64,000 nt of DNA from Blakeslea trispora (Eukaryota; Mucoromycota; Mucoromycetes; Mucorales; Choanephoraceae). The notes under the pieces are model-generated. The model was not told the origin of the DNA. It did not search any database and worked only from the letters and a program-made list of their open reading frames with translations. Every line of letters starts with the position of its first letter. The first letter of the stretch is position 1. Positions 48,950 to 60,844 of this stretch are shown here, piece after piece. A program made the position numbers and the translations under genes. The stretch is from the NCBI GenBank assembly GCA_025331445.1, contig JAIWNE010000069.1, positions 62,001 through 126,000 on the forward strand. The letters are read 5' to 3'.

Positions 48950-51900
48950 AACAGAAAATAGAGTTTGCAACTATCAGTAGTGCTCAGGGTGGTATAGATG
49001 TAATTTTGTAATGCGAGTTGAAAAGCAAGAGAAAGAGAGAGAGAGAGAGAGAAAAAAAAAGAAAAAAAGGAGAGTAATTAAATTCGATCTGTACATTATT
49101 TTTTTAGACTTGCCTTTAAAGGCAAAATCCTAATAAAGTCGTTCTACCGTCACTTAACATCTAAAAAAGGAAATTGAATTTGACATTTATATATGATGTA
49201 GAACTTTTTTTTTTCTGTTAAAATAGTGTATGAACAGTAACTAAATGACTGCATCAGAGATCCTATCTGTTGTTTGCGTACTGAAATAGAAGTTCAAGAT
49301 GTACACAAACAAATCCTCGAATAGAAACGAATAACAACAAAGCTATTATGAGAGAGGCTTTCAGCCCCTTAAAAAAAAGGGGGGAGATAGTTTACAATGT
49401 TTGAAAAAAGTTACGACTTCTCTTGTCATTGACCTTGTTTTTTTTGATTGATTGAGATTTTTTACGCTTTGATATCTTTATTTCGAGTCATCAGCTTTTG
49501 GCATCATTCATCAACAAATGGTGTATTGAGACCAAGTGTGATTTCCCTGGGAGACAATCTTGTAATATTCTCTGTAACTCGAAACTCCTCCTCAAAACTT
49601 GAAAGCTAAACACCATTAAATCCCTTTTTTTTCGTATGCAGTTATTCCAGAAAGTAAAATAATTGGTTTTGAGTTTGGCGTTTGGTAGAAATAAAACACC
49701 TTTTGTACTCTGTAATGATGTCAGATGGCTCGAAAATAAGGTAGTATTGTATGTCAAGAATTCAAGCAGCAATTTAGAAAAGCGTTTTTTTTTACCAGCC
49801 TATGAATCGTTTTCCGCAACTACTCAACAAAATCAAACTGTTAAAATGAATTTCTCAAAGAACTTTTGACAAGAAACTTTCCAAGAACTCGAAAAGCCGT
49901 CAGGGTTACAGGATACGTAGAAACTGTTCTGCTTGGATAAAGCTATGAGCCATTTTGTAACCGCAATCATCCTCATTTAGCTTATAAGCATGGGTTGCCC
50001 ATATACTTGATAGGCGCAAATATCGACAATAAGTCTCCAACATACAAAGATGTCTTTACAGAAGAAAAAAAAAAAGCTGCATAATCAAAATCATTCAAAT
50101 CATGCTCTTATAAATTCTGCTTGTACAAGATGAGTGAACACAAGCATGCCCAACTTATGTCTCGTTTTGGGCTAGGCTATTTTGTCTAATGCTATTGTTC
50201 TTTCTTTTTAGCACCTATTGCTTTGACTTTTTCTTTCTCATTGAGAACCCTTAAATAAGCAGAAAGTTCACTCAGTTTGCATGTGCTCGTCTACATCATA
50301 TCTTAATTTCTTTTGTTTTTCTAAATGGCCATTTCTGATAGCAAAGCTTTCTTGAAAAAAAAAAGAAAGTCTGAACAGTGTAAATACCATTTGCATCTAT
50401 CTTGACAAGAAGAAAACTTCATTACATCTTTAAACAAGTCGAATGCACAAGTATAATGTTCAATGAAGCAAAGCAGACGAAAAAGAAAATACAAGGACGT
50501 TTCGTCAAAACATTCGGGCTTAGCATTGCTAGCTTTTGCGCTGATCAGATGCTTTGGCTGACTATAAATTAAAGTACAATAGAAAAAGCTTCTAAAGACA
50601 TGGTATTCTCATATAAGCGAATCAGATATCAAACAGTACGTCATGTCTTATTCTCTTGATAATCTGGAGCAACAAGGAATTTTAAGCTAACTTGGTTAAT
50701 CAACACCAACACTTTGCTCTACATAATCCTGGTTACCCTTAGATCATTGCCCTTTTCTTTTTAGATTGGAAGAAAACCCCTCCCCTTTTTTTTCTATAAA
50801 TGACGAAGTGACATGTCTTGTTGAAAATGAGGGTCTTGTATGCGAGCGGCTGATGTGTATCATTCATCCTATATTTTGAAGTATTGGACCATCACTGCTT
50901 TGAAAGAGGGAGATTGTATGTTGAATGTGATAGAATCTGAAGCTTTCAAGAGAGAGGCTTCGATTCAGAGAAAAAAAAAAGTTTATTATCAGCTTGCCCA
51001 TGTATTGATCCAACCAAGCTCATAAATTTACGTAATGCTTTTGAAGAAGCGTTTCATTCGTTGAAAGAGTAGCTATACTTGAGAAGGATGAGTCAATAGT
51101 CTCGCTTTTCTTTTACGGTGCACGAAAGGCTTTGTAAGTTATTACTCCATAGACTAAACAATGAAAGAGATACTTAAATGATGATTTCATAGGGACTTAC
51201 TCTGACGAAACGAAAGTTTTGAATGAATGTAGACAGGTTGCACAAGAACGCTTGTGGCTGGAAAAAAAAAGTCTCTTCATTCCCACTTTATGAATGATTA
51301 GACCACTTTTTCAGAGATAGATTGCACACAGCAAAAGTTCAAATCATATTGACAAAAAACAATTAAAAAAAGTCATCGACCGTGAAAGACGTCTGTTTTG
51401 ATGATTTCCCAAACTGTTTTAAGCCTATCCAAGGTATTTGAAATAAAAATATTTATAAACCGAAAACTATCAGCCAAAGAATAAACGCAAAAGCGCTTTT
51501 GAGTGCTTTATGTTTAAAGCCTTCCTTGTCTTTTATCGTCTGCGTTTTTATGATGTATCCTTGACTGCATATATCTTTTTTTCTGAAAAAAAAAAGGGGG
51601 AGAGAAAAAAGAAGGCTTAGCGACCAAATCTACTCAGTGATGGTTCTAAACACTTTGTGATTGAGAAGCGTCACAATGATTCTAAACCAACTGTGAAAGA
51701 AGCTTTATTGGTCAGAAGATTGCAAAGACTTTCATAATTTCATAATCAATGATTGTGTTTTGAGAACTGATAAAACTTGAACTTGAACTCCAGAAAAGAA
51801 AAGGAATTTTTTTCTTGTCAGTCTATGATATCGTTGTTACGCCAAATGGTAACAAATCAAGGTATACATTTACAAGCTTCACTGTCTGATTATCAATTAT

Positions 51901-53860
51901 CTTAAGGGGTCAATTTTGTACACTTTAAGGTTTGTGGGCTATTGTCGATTCCAGGATCTGTTATTAATGGCCAGAAATATACCTTATGGTAATACAAAAA
52001 CTTAAAAAGGTGAACAGACTGGGAATAAATAGAACATAATCAATCAAACATAAGCCATTGTCATAGTCCTTAGTGATGACACACACACACACAGCAATCT
52101 ACAGTGACAGTGCTTGTCGTGTTCACATCCGAAAGTAGCAAACAAGCAGACTTTGTTTTTATGCTCTACTTTTTGTCCGATAAAGCTTAATTTACAAGAA
52201 ATGCTCGTCTTACCTGCAGTTTAGAGAACAGACCAAAAGACATATGGCAAAAGTAAGATGATCTCAAGGACAAGCTACCGACATAAATGTCTGGCTGAAC
52301 AGCTTTTTTCTTTGTACTAAAGGATGTTATTTTTGTGTCAATGAAGCTATTATTAGTAAAGCTTCAGGGGCTCAGGAAACTTATAGAACGGCAAATTACT
52401 TTTTCGTTCATGAGTTTAGTCTGATTAGGCATATGCTGAACTTTCCTGTAACAATATGGGCATAATATAAAACAGCAACACAATAAAATGTAATCCTAGC
52501 AGAAATCTAGAGTTATATTGACTATCAGAGAAAAAAAAAAGGGGGGGGGGGAGAAGTACTTTTTGGATTGACAAGTTCTAAAAATAATACAAAAAAGTAC
52601 ATGCTGACTGTTAAGGAGCATTGTATTCTATGCCCAGAAAATACGCTTTTTTATTATTACTTTTCTACATCTAGAAGAATACCAAAATCGCAACTATTCT
52701 GTTATTTTCATACAAAAAAAAAAAGAATTGTTCTACATTTGTCAAATAAATGAAAAGCTTGATTTTCGACTCATCAACATCTTCTCATGTTGATCATTTA
52801 ACGAGTTAATATTTAATTTGTTTCATCAATTGTCTTGACAAATCAACAATAAACTAGAACCTTTCTTTCTCCTGAATACCTTTTTTTTTTTGGTTTACAA
52901 ATATACTCTAGACTTTGTCTCTCCCTATTTAGTGTAACTTCAAACACCTCATGCAGCTCAATCTATTTGTATGCTTGAACATATTACAAAAGATACACCG
53001 AGTAATTCAAAACACGGATTTGTTGTAGACTTGTTATATTCAAAGTCAATGCAGCATAGAGTTTGATCGATTTTACTGAAAATACAGTTTGTCAAAAGTT
53101 GTTTTTCAATCAAGACATGTAAGAGAAAGGTCCTAAAATCATTTGAATTTATTTGAATGTAATCTTATACTAAATACTGAATTACTCTAAAAGCTTAACA
53201 AAAAAAAGATTGCAGTAGCTAATACTGTGTGTAAATGCATCGGGCTTTGAAGTAAGTTTTGCTGTGTGTGTAAGAGCAAAGTACTTTCTTTGTTCTCTGG
53301 TCTATAACGCGCAACATTTGACTTGTAAATAAACTGCCTTATGACCAACCTGTTAATTCATCACATAGTAATTTTCTAGATACTCTCGCTCAAGAGACAG
53401 TAGCTTAAAAAGAGGTAAAACAAGATATCTTAACAATATTCATTGTGCTATCATGTGTACCGTTAAGGTTGTTTGTAGAGCCCCATAAAATAGCATGATT
53501 GTGCAACATATGACTCAATAAGAAAAAAGCGTTTCTTGTTATTCCATAGGCTTACAAGACAGACAACGAATTAGCTGTCATTTAGATGGCTAAAAAGAAA
53601 AAAAAAAGGGTGTCTAATTTCTCTCTCTCCTCATAAGTCTCCCTAATTTTCTTGTTCTCCTTATTTGAGTAAAGTAGATTTATTTGACAAGTTCCTCCCC
53701 TTCCTCCTTACTTTAGCTTCATGCAGCTTGAACAGCTATTATACCAATGAAACGACAGAAATGTTCTCAAGAAAAATGCCTTTAATTGCTATTGTGAGCA
53801 CTATAATTTACAACTCGAAACGAATACCAGATCCATACGTTAATTGGGGCTTCACTACGA
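48950..53860. other. Gene-poor AT-rich interval, 4.9 kb
   Basis: No gene supported. Contains a (GA) run at 49033-49052, numerous A-runs ending in G-runs (e.g. 52530-52552) and an ACACAC run at 52080-52093. Open frames (49491-49869, 50840-51025, 52568-52753) are short with no domain. The plus-strand frame 53665-54057 overlaps the next gene antisense and is judged a shadow. Confidence 0.5.
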
Positions 53861-54216
53861 TCATGCTATTGTTGATTTCTTCTTTCTTCTACCAGGATGT
53901 GGAGCACCGTCAACGATTCTTCTTTGCAAAGCAAACGCACCTTCTGATGAGATCACGACGTCTGCAATATATAAGGTCATTCAAAATGCTCAAGTTTAAT
54001 CCTGTGTTATCAACTTACTTTGAATCATATCTGCCATACAATAACCACCTAAATTAGCTTGCCAAAAGTAAAAGTCCTTAATGAAATTGCCTGCTTGATG
54101 CAAGTTCTCAAGATCTTTTTGATGTTTTAGAGTAAGTGGGCGGAATTCCTGTTCTTTCATAACGCCCCATTCTGGATGAGTGATTCTTTCTGATGATGTT
54201 GGTCGCTGTTGTTGTT

Positions 54217-54247
<31 letters not shown>

Positions 54248-54394
54248 GTGTGGTTGTTGTTGCTGTTGTTGTTGTTGTTGGTGTGGTTGTTGTTGCTGTT
54301 GTTGTTGTTGTCTCTGTTGTTCTTCTGACCAACCAGTAGCCACACCACCGTTGTACAATAGACTGTTTAAATTGCTGTTGTTTGAATGTAGCAT
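53861..54394 (-). CDS. Small poly-glutamine protein
   Basis: Not recognised. Exons 54394-54019 and 53961-53861 join with phase 1 over a 57-nt intron (GTAAGT...TTGCAG) and give 158 aa. Residues ~25-63 are a Gln-rich tract interrupted by PHQ (plus-strand GTT/GCT repeats, 54206-54322). After it comes an ordered-looking part: ITHPEWGVMKEQEF, HQKDLENLHQAGNF, FYFWQANLGGYCMADMIQ, and on exon 2 VVISSEGAFALQRRIVDGAPHPGRRKKK ending with STIA (quoted in pieces). Gln-rich tracts are common in fungal transcription regulators, but no DNA-binding domain is visible. The second exon rests only on splice-site quality and frame. Confidence 0.45.
54206..54322. repeat. (GTT/GCT)n trinucleotide repeat, poly-Q coding on minus
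   Basis: Imperfect trinucleotide run broken by two GGTGTG interruptions that encode the Pro-His steps on the minus strand. The plus-strand frame 54180-54407 (a Cys run) is a by-product. Confidence 0.9.
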
Positions 54395-54665
54395 GATATG
54401 TTCATAAAATAGAGATAAAGAAAAAAAAAGATGCAAACAAAAGAAAGAAAAAAAAAAGAAATCTCAAGTAAAATCAGAATTTATTCTTGTTTGTCATAGT
54501 TGTCGCATGATCAATCAATAACGAAAGCAACACAGTAAAGTTCCACACACACACACACACCCCTTCTCTCTCTATCTCTCTCTCTTTACCCCTTATTTTC
54601 CTATTTCATACATTTGTACTCCCTTCTTTTTAGGCTTCTCCTCTCTTTGATTATCACTTGTAGCT

Positions 54666-55127
54666 TTATTGACTCCTTCTTTCTCTTGAAGTTGAAGAAG
54701 TGGTCATTTTGTTGGCAACGAAATGAACTAAACTTAGATTGCCATAATCATCTTTTTGCATACTGTTAAAGATGCGGTACACTAGAAACAGAATCCATGC
54801 TGCACTCATCAACCAAATAACATGTTTCTTTGAGCTCTCATTCCGAGCTTCCTTGCTAACCAAAAGCATGGCTTTCCTTTTCAGTTTTGCTTGGTTTTTC
54901 GGGCGTCTTTGGTAAGCGTTTTGTTTTCCAGAACGTGCCGTTGTGTTTGCTTCTGGCTCAACCTCGTCTTCGGATTTAGACTGCTCTTTTCGATAAGACA
55001 TTTTCAACAATGGTATATGTCTATAGTCATGATTGGATCGAGATGTAACGGCAGAGGTAATGGATGTAGGTAGGTGTCTTCGTTTTCTAGAGACGCGCTG
55101 GCTTATTTCAATCTGTTCAGTATCCAT
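54666..55127 (-). CDS. Hypothetical single-TM protein
   Basis: Single-exon frame of 153 aa starting at ATG 55127. Basic, Ser/Arg-rich N-terminal ~100 residues (KRRHLPTSI; YQRRPKNQAKLKRKAMLLV), one membrane segment KHVIWLMSAAWILFLVYRIF near residues 109-128, and a short Thr/Ser/Arg-rich tail. No family recognised; the layout fits a tail-proximal anchored protein with a long cytosolic basic region. Supported by a clear ATG, absence of internal stops in AT-rich DNA and a hydrophobicity profile that is not low complexity. Confidence 0.6.
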   Translation of the reverse strand: MDTEQIEISQRVSRKRRHLPTSITSAVTSRSNHDYRHIPLLKMSYRKEQSKSEDEVEPEANTTARSGKQNAYQRRPKNQAKLKRKAMLLVSKEARNESSKKHVIWLMSAAWILFLVYRIFNSMQKDDYGNLSLVHFVANKMTTSSTSRERRSQ

Positions 55128-55855
55128 TGAAAATAGATGAAAAATAAAGAAGAGGTAATTTTTTTTTATGAATTTAATCTCAGAAAAAAAAAAGGAAACG
55201 CTCAGACCAGATAATAAGATATTTCAGTAAAGATATGTACAAACAAATAGCCTAATAAACGTCATGGCGTAACAGAAGCATTTTTTTTTATTATTCAGAG
55301 CGGTATGTAGTACTGAGAATACTCTTGGTTGTTTTCTCCATCATTTTATACTAGGAGCACGAGCAGGTTGATTATTTACACTACATCTTTCTTAAACGAA
55401 ATTTTGACAGCCATAATGAGGCCACCTAAAAATAAAAAAAGAAAAAGGGGGGAGGAGGAAAGCTCAGTCTAGAATCAGACGCTCGGACATGACTACAAAA
55501 TGATGAACAAGTTCTGCAAGCTATTTTCTTTAGACAGTGTCAATCCACAAAAAAAGATATAAAGCAATACAAAATGTTTCGTTTATTTCGATATAATGAA
55601 AAGTTGTTATACATAAAGAGAGAAACTTTTTTTTTCTTGTTGCAATGAAAATAAGCAAATGACATAGATCTTCTTGAATGAAAAAAGAGTGTAGGAAATG
55701 AAAGTAAAGTGTTATCTACATAGCAGTACAATGTACATAGTCGAATTGATAGTGTGTGTGTTTTTTTAAAATAATAATAGATGCATATATACAACAAATA
55801 AATAGTTGTGAGAGGCTTAATTTTGATTCATAGGGATGATGTATGATGGATGTCT
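55128..55855. other. Intergenic, no gene seen
   Basis: AT-rich; the minus open frame 55540-55797 is low complexity (Tyr/Phe/Lys-rich) and not supported. Confidence 0.55.
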
Positions 55856-56114
55856 TCATTTTAGTAGAGGACATACTTTTCTCTTGTGACCATATTTACC
55901 GCACCAGGTACTAATATTACGATTGATAGACATGAGATAAAGTTTAAACCCTTTTTTCATAGATTGATTTAACTTACCATTGGCCACCTTGTAAATTCAA
56001 TGGCTTGATAGCTACGTTAGCCAATGCAGTCGCTTGACTAGGTTTCAGTTTGGTTGCAAAGTTTGAGTTGGCCATTAGGTCAGGATTCGATAAACTGTTC
56101 GGGTGATACCACAT
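55856..56114 (-). CDS. Small CCHC zinc-knuckle protein (63 aa)
   Basis: Visible only after splicing. Exon 1 56114-55978 ends CAATG before GTAAGT; a 67-nt intron ends ATTAG; exon 2 55910-55856. The joined codon TG|T makes Cys, giving C-T-W-C-G-K-Y-G-H-K-R-K-V-C, an exact CX2CX4HX4C zinc knuckle, at residues ~46-59, followed by PLLK and a stop. The N-terminal 45 residues (MWYHPNSLSNPDL...) are polar with an Ala/Leu-rich stretch. Zinc knuckles bind RNA or single-stranded DNA; the role here is unknown. That the splice restores a complete CCHC is the main evidence it is a gene. It could also be a piece of a longer gene with further exons. Confidence 0.6.
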
Positions 56115-58178
56115 TACAGGGCCGAAGCAAATCAAAAAGAGAGAAAGAAAGAAAGAAAGGTAAAGAGGGGGAGAAACTCTCTTTTATAGATTTATATATG
56201 AACTCCAACATTAAGGAGAGGCAGGTATGATGATGGAAATAAAAACAGTAGAGTGGGCGTTTTTTTTTATTTTTTATTTTTTATTTTGCTGACAATGATT
56301 CAAGCGAGCCGATGATTTCAAAGTAAAATGTATCACTGCATTTTGTTGATCTTTTTATCTAAAGTCGCGATGAGACTATATTTAGTTTTTCTTTTTCATT
56401 ATCTATTGACATTAAAAAAAAAGGTTCTAGACGTCATAACAACCATAACATCATCATTCTCCTTTTCTTTTGAATATGAGTTCATTTGAACTTGTCTTTA
56501 TTTCTTGGTCAGCCTAGACTTTGTCAGACAGTAGTGTTTTGATAGCTTGACTAGGTTTGCTTTCCACAGTATATCTTTCTCTTTTTCAGACACCCATATC
56601 ACCTAGACAATTGTAAATAGAATACATCGGTACTTGATCCGCAAAAAAAAAAAACGCCTGTTTGTCTCGTGATCGTGCTTCATGTTTACATATCATGATT
56701 TATTCAGATAGCTTGTGCAAACTATTTTCACACAGTTGCAAGAGAGGGATCCATTAAAACCAAATCTTAAACTTGCGAATTTCTCGTGCAACAAGACATG
56801 TCTCGAAGCTTGTCGGCTGTTTACCTGTTGCTATCCAGGGCTAAGGGGGGGGGGGAGTGTAGATTAAAAGGGGGGGATTTCAAGGTACCAACACCTGTCA
56901 AAAATGAAACAAGTATGGCAAGTAGTACTGCTTACATAATATAAAAGCTGACCAAAAAAAAAAGCTTTCTTAAGCCTACTTGTTATTTCTATTCATAAAA
57001 AAAAAAAGCATGTTTGTGCTGGTAGTTTGTGCATAATTACTTGTAAGAGAGAAAAAAAAATCCGCTTGTGTCTAGAAGCAAACCCTAGATGAAAAGCAGT
57101 TAATTTCTAAAGACCAAAATATACGACAAGCCTTCATGGAATGATGCTGATGTATATCTGAAGCTAGATCAAGGAATGCCATGAACTTACAAGAAGTCTA
57201 AAAAAAAAAAAAGATCAAAAAGATGACTACATGTTTTCCATAACCCTCCTCTTCGGACATATTTTTTTTTTGATACAAGACTGAACTCGCGCCAAAAATA
57301 AAAGGCTTGCTCTTAAATGTCAAGTGATTGAACAGACATCATGTTATTCTTTTTTTTCTACTGAATTCACTATAGATAGAGCTAATGTGCCGAGCAAGCC
57401 TAAAGACGATACAGTCTGTCTATTTTTATATTATTCGCTATTTGAGTTTTGCTAAAGAATGTCATGCCATACTTGCCTTAACTACCTCGTCTTCAAGTAT
57501 CGCCTTTTCTTGAAACAATTCATGTGAATTCGAGCATATAAAAGGAGTCATGAATGATATAATTAACGAAATAGGCCATTGAATCACCTCATGTTTTCGC
57601 CCCATCGCAAAAAGTAGTTTTTTACTGACTCAGTTATACCGAGGGGACAGAATGTCAGTTGCGCTCAATCTTATGATAAATCAACTAAGCAGCCAATGAG
57701 ATATTGGCATTGAATTGCTCTATAATAACAAAGAAAATCCTCAAGCTTGGTTGTTTTCTGCTAGACAGAATACAATAGACCAAATCTCTTTTTATCTTGC
57801 ATTATAACTTGGCTCTCATTCCACATAGCCTTCACTTTCTCATAATATATAATGTGGAGTCAATAAGCTTTTTAGATAAATTGTCCTACATGGAAAAACT
57901 TTTTTTTTCTTGACTCTTACTACATCCACTGCACACTCACCCACCCACCCACACACACACATGTCAACTTGTTGATATGCACATTCGTCAAGACAGAATC
58001 AAATGTTTATATGAGTTGCACTTTGAAACAAAACAAAAAGTCAAGCTGTCACTTTAAAGATTGATTGACAAGTCATCGCCGAAACGTTCTGATTTCCTTT
58101 TTATTTATTTTACAAAAAAGAAGAGAGACATAAGGTGAGCTGACAAATTGGTTGGAGAGAATTGAGCAGAGAGTGAAC
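56115..58178. other. Intergenic, no gene seen
   Basis: AT-rich with many A-runs, a G-run pair at about 56845-56878 and an imperfect CACCC/CACA run near 57938-57960. No gene or RNA supported. Confidence 0.55.
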
Positions 58179-58577
58179 TTAGATGTTCAACTTGGTGTGA
58201 CGCCAGTTACGTCTCTTAGCGTTCCAACTATAAGCAAAAAAGAGAGATGTTAGTTTGAACAAAGAAAAAGTCATCATTATGCTTTACCGAATCTTGGTGT
58301 CAGACTTAAGACGGAACCAGTGAGGCAAAGGGCGGTTTTGCTTCTTGGCCTTGCCAAGCTTAACCTTGGTGATGAAAGACTTTTGAGAAGGCTATAAAGA
58401 TTGACAATCAAGTCAGTACATTTGCTTCAAAGTTTATCCATCCTATTCCATCCGTCTGCTTTTTTTTTTCTCGTCTTTTCTTCTATTCGTTTCGTCCATC
58501 CTTTCATCTAGGCTCCTTCCCATCCTTTTCTTTTTCCCTCTTTTCCAGACGGATGCGTATCATCATCCACTTACCAT
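58179..58577 (-). CDS. RPL39: 60S ribosomal protein eL39
   Basis: Smallest ribosomal protein of the large subunit, lining the exit tunnel. Exons 58577-58575 (ATG only), 58391-58288 and 58227-58179 join to the exact family length of 51 aa: [36 protein letters not shown] and ending WRHTKLNI. The first intron (58574-58392, 183 nt, longer than most here) follows the ATG directly, so the coding part of exon 1 is just the start codon; the second intron splits Arg. An intron at or near the start codon is common in fungal ribosomal protein genes. The gene is too small for simple ORF finding. Confidence 0.95.
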
Positions 58578-58897
58578 TTCGACAAGCGATGTATGCGAAA
58601 AGAGGAGGAACTCTCAATAGGTCTCTTTCCTAATGATATCAAATACGCCCATCTGAGAATCAATAAAAGTTTAGACTTTACTCTCCGATTAATAAGGCCC
58701 TTGACTTGCGGACCGGGTTTTTTTTGTTAATCTTTTTAAAGCCAAAATCTCGATTCATTAATGATACTTGATCAAAATGTATAACATTGAATGAGACAAC
58801 AATTTCTAGCTAAAGTGGTATGAAATGAATTTCAAATATATCAAAGAGTCATGTATAGTATACTTGAGAAATTTATTAAATAGTATAAGAATAGCAT
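58578..58897. other. Intergenic between eL39 and P450
   Basis: 320 bp holding the eL39 leader/promoter and the P450 3' region; T-run at 58718-58726. No gene seen. Confidence 0.6.
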
Positions 58898-60844
58898 CTA
58901 AGTACGTCTGACAAACTTTAACTTTTGAGGTTTGGGCAAGACAACAAGACCTCCGTTTTTCATGGTATCAAGATCAGGCATAGACTCACCATCAGCAGGT
59001 GTAATTTTGCATTGGGAATAGATTCTGACAAAAGCGCTAAACACTTCAACTTCGGCCTGCCGTAAATGTATTATATTAGTGTCTGAACTCATTAAAAAAA
59101 ACCTTCCCAATTAATCTTACCAAGAAAGCACCAGGACAAATACGTCTAATTTCAAAAATAAAAAACAGAAAATGAATGAGTTACCTTCTTTGACAATAAA
59201 AAAACTTCCAACTTACCGTCCCCAGCCAAAGTTATAGTGATCTCTTTCTTCAATTCTACCGTTAGCGCTGGATTGCATTGTCTTCAGATTATCCAAGTAT
59301 CTTTCGGGAATGAATTTGTCAGCTTGTTCATAACGATCGGTATTCAAATGCATGCTATGCATACTAGGAAGCACATCAGCATCCTTTGGAATGATATAAC
59401 CATCTACTTCAACTGTATGGAAGAATGAGTCAATTTTGATTCTTGTTCATGTCTTTTTTTTTTTTACTTACGATCTTCACGCACAGCGTGGGGTACACCA
59501 AAGAAAGTAGCTGGTCTATAACGCATAGATTCTTTTTGAACGGAAACTGAATAAGGAACTTCTAATCTATCTTCAAAAGTAGGCAAGCGGCCATGTTTAG
59601 CTTCGAATTCCTTGATCTCAGCAGCAACACGGTCTTGAACATCAGGGTGATGGCACATGATAAGGAAGTTCCAAGACATTGTGACAGCAAAAGTATCGGT
59701 ACCGGCAATAATAATATCAGCTAGAAAAGAAAATTTGAACAAAGATTGTCTTTGATACATATTTGAGAAAAAAAAACACTTACAAGAAAACACAAGTCTT
59801 TCTTCTTCTTCCAAATGAAACCCATTGGCTTCTAATGAGTTGATCAAATTGGGCTTTTCCTGAAGCAAAGCTTCAGCGATCAATTTACGGAATGCAGGAT
59901 TACGGCGCTCATTAATGAACTTTTTCCATTTGTTTTGACGGCCGGTAAATAAATCGGCAATCTTATAGATAGGCAAGAAAGAAGACAAATCGTTTTCTGA
60001 ACCCGCATTTTTCAAAGATTGCTCTGACAACTCAGCCAAATCATAGAATTCAGGGTCCTCGACAGACTTGAATCGTTTACCAAAAGTAGCATCAAAAATG
60101 ATATTCATTGAAGCCAATTGAAGATCTCTAACAGGAACAATGCTTCCATGCTTTTCTGTAGCTGTAATTAAGCGTTCTGTCAAGCTACTGCTCTCTTCTT
60201 CAATATTGCCTGCAAAATTCGAAATGTGCTTGGGAGCCAAAAGTGACAATGCTAATTGAATAGGATGGGTCAATCTCTACTGCTCATCCCATTTCCTCCA
60301 ACTGATCTAATCTTACCTGCTGAACGGCAGCGCTTAAATCCAGGTCCAGGTTGTACAAAGGCAAGACCTCTTTATGAAGCAGGATGAGTCTTTGTTTCTT
60401 TTTTATTGTCAAATGCACTTACTTTCCACCAAGACCATAATGATGATGACCGTATTCACCGTAAGGACGGTAAGAGGCTTGTGCACCATTGTTTACAAAG
60501 ATCTTATGAGCCAAGAATGGATCGTCAACAAGAACCCAAGTCTTGACACCCATTTTGAGCTTGATGATTGGACCATGCTCTTTGTGCCATTTGTTGACAG
60601 CGATAGAGGGGACATCGCCCAAGGCAAGCAGGTGACCAAAGATAGGAACGCTATCTCCAGGTGTGGGGATTTCCCTTGTGTATTTACCATGCTTGTTGCG
60701 ACGCTTGCTAGAAGAAATCAAGTAATATGACGAAAAGATTAATGCGGTGGCTGCTGCAACGCTCACAATTGGTGTAGAAATGCGCTCACGATTCACTTGT
60801 GAGGGCCAAGGAATCGTTTCAACAAGTTGAGTGATTCTTTCCAT
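58898..60844 (-). CDS. Cytochrome P450, membrane-anchored
   Basis: Haem monooxygenase of unknown substrate; ER anchor at residues ~25-45 (TPIVSVAAATALIFSSYYLI) followed by a PTPGDSVPIFGHL proline hinge. Exons: 60844-60423, about 60369-60317, 60276-59784, 59720-59472, 59412-59217, 59145-59121, 59056-58898; roughly 530 aa. Signatures: I-helix AGTDT, K-helix ExxR (KESMRYRP), PERF-like FIPERYLD, haem loop NFGWGRRICPGAFLAE, whose Cys lies on a 25-nt exon. Problem: exon 2 cannot be joined cleanly. Its upstream acceptor gives GLAFVQPGPGFKRCRSA, a helix-C-like reading, but this frame is one base off from exon 3 (RLTHPIQLA), and the intron between them would be only 40 nt. A real 1-nt indel, an assembly error or unusual splicing is possible. 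Confidence 0.85.

Noticed and set aside
53665..54057. 130-codon plus-strand frame with a hydrophobic segment
   Set aside because: Overlaps the poly-Q gene antisense, no domain, and composition fits an accidental frame.
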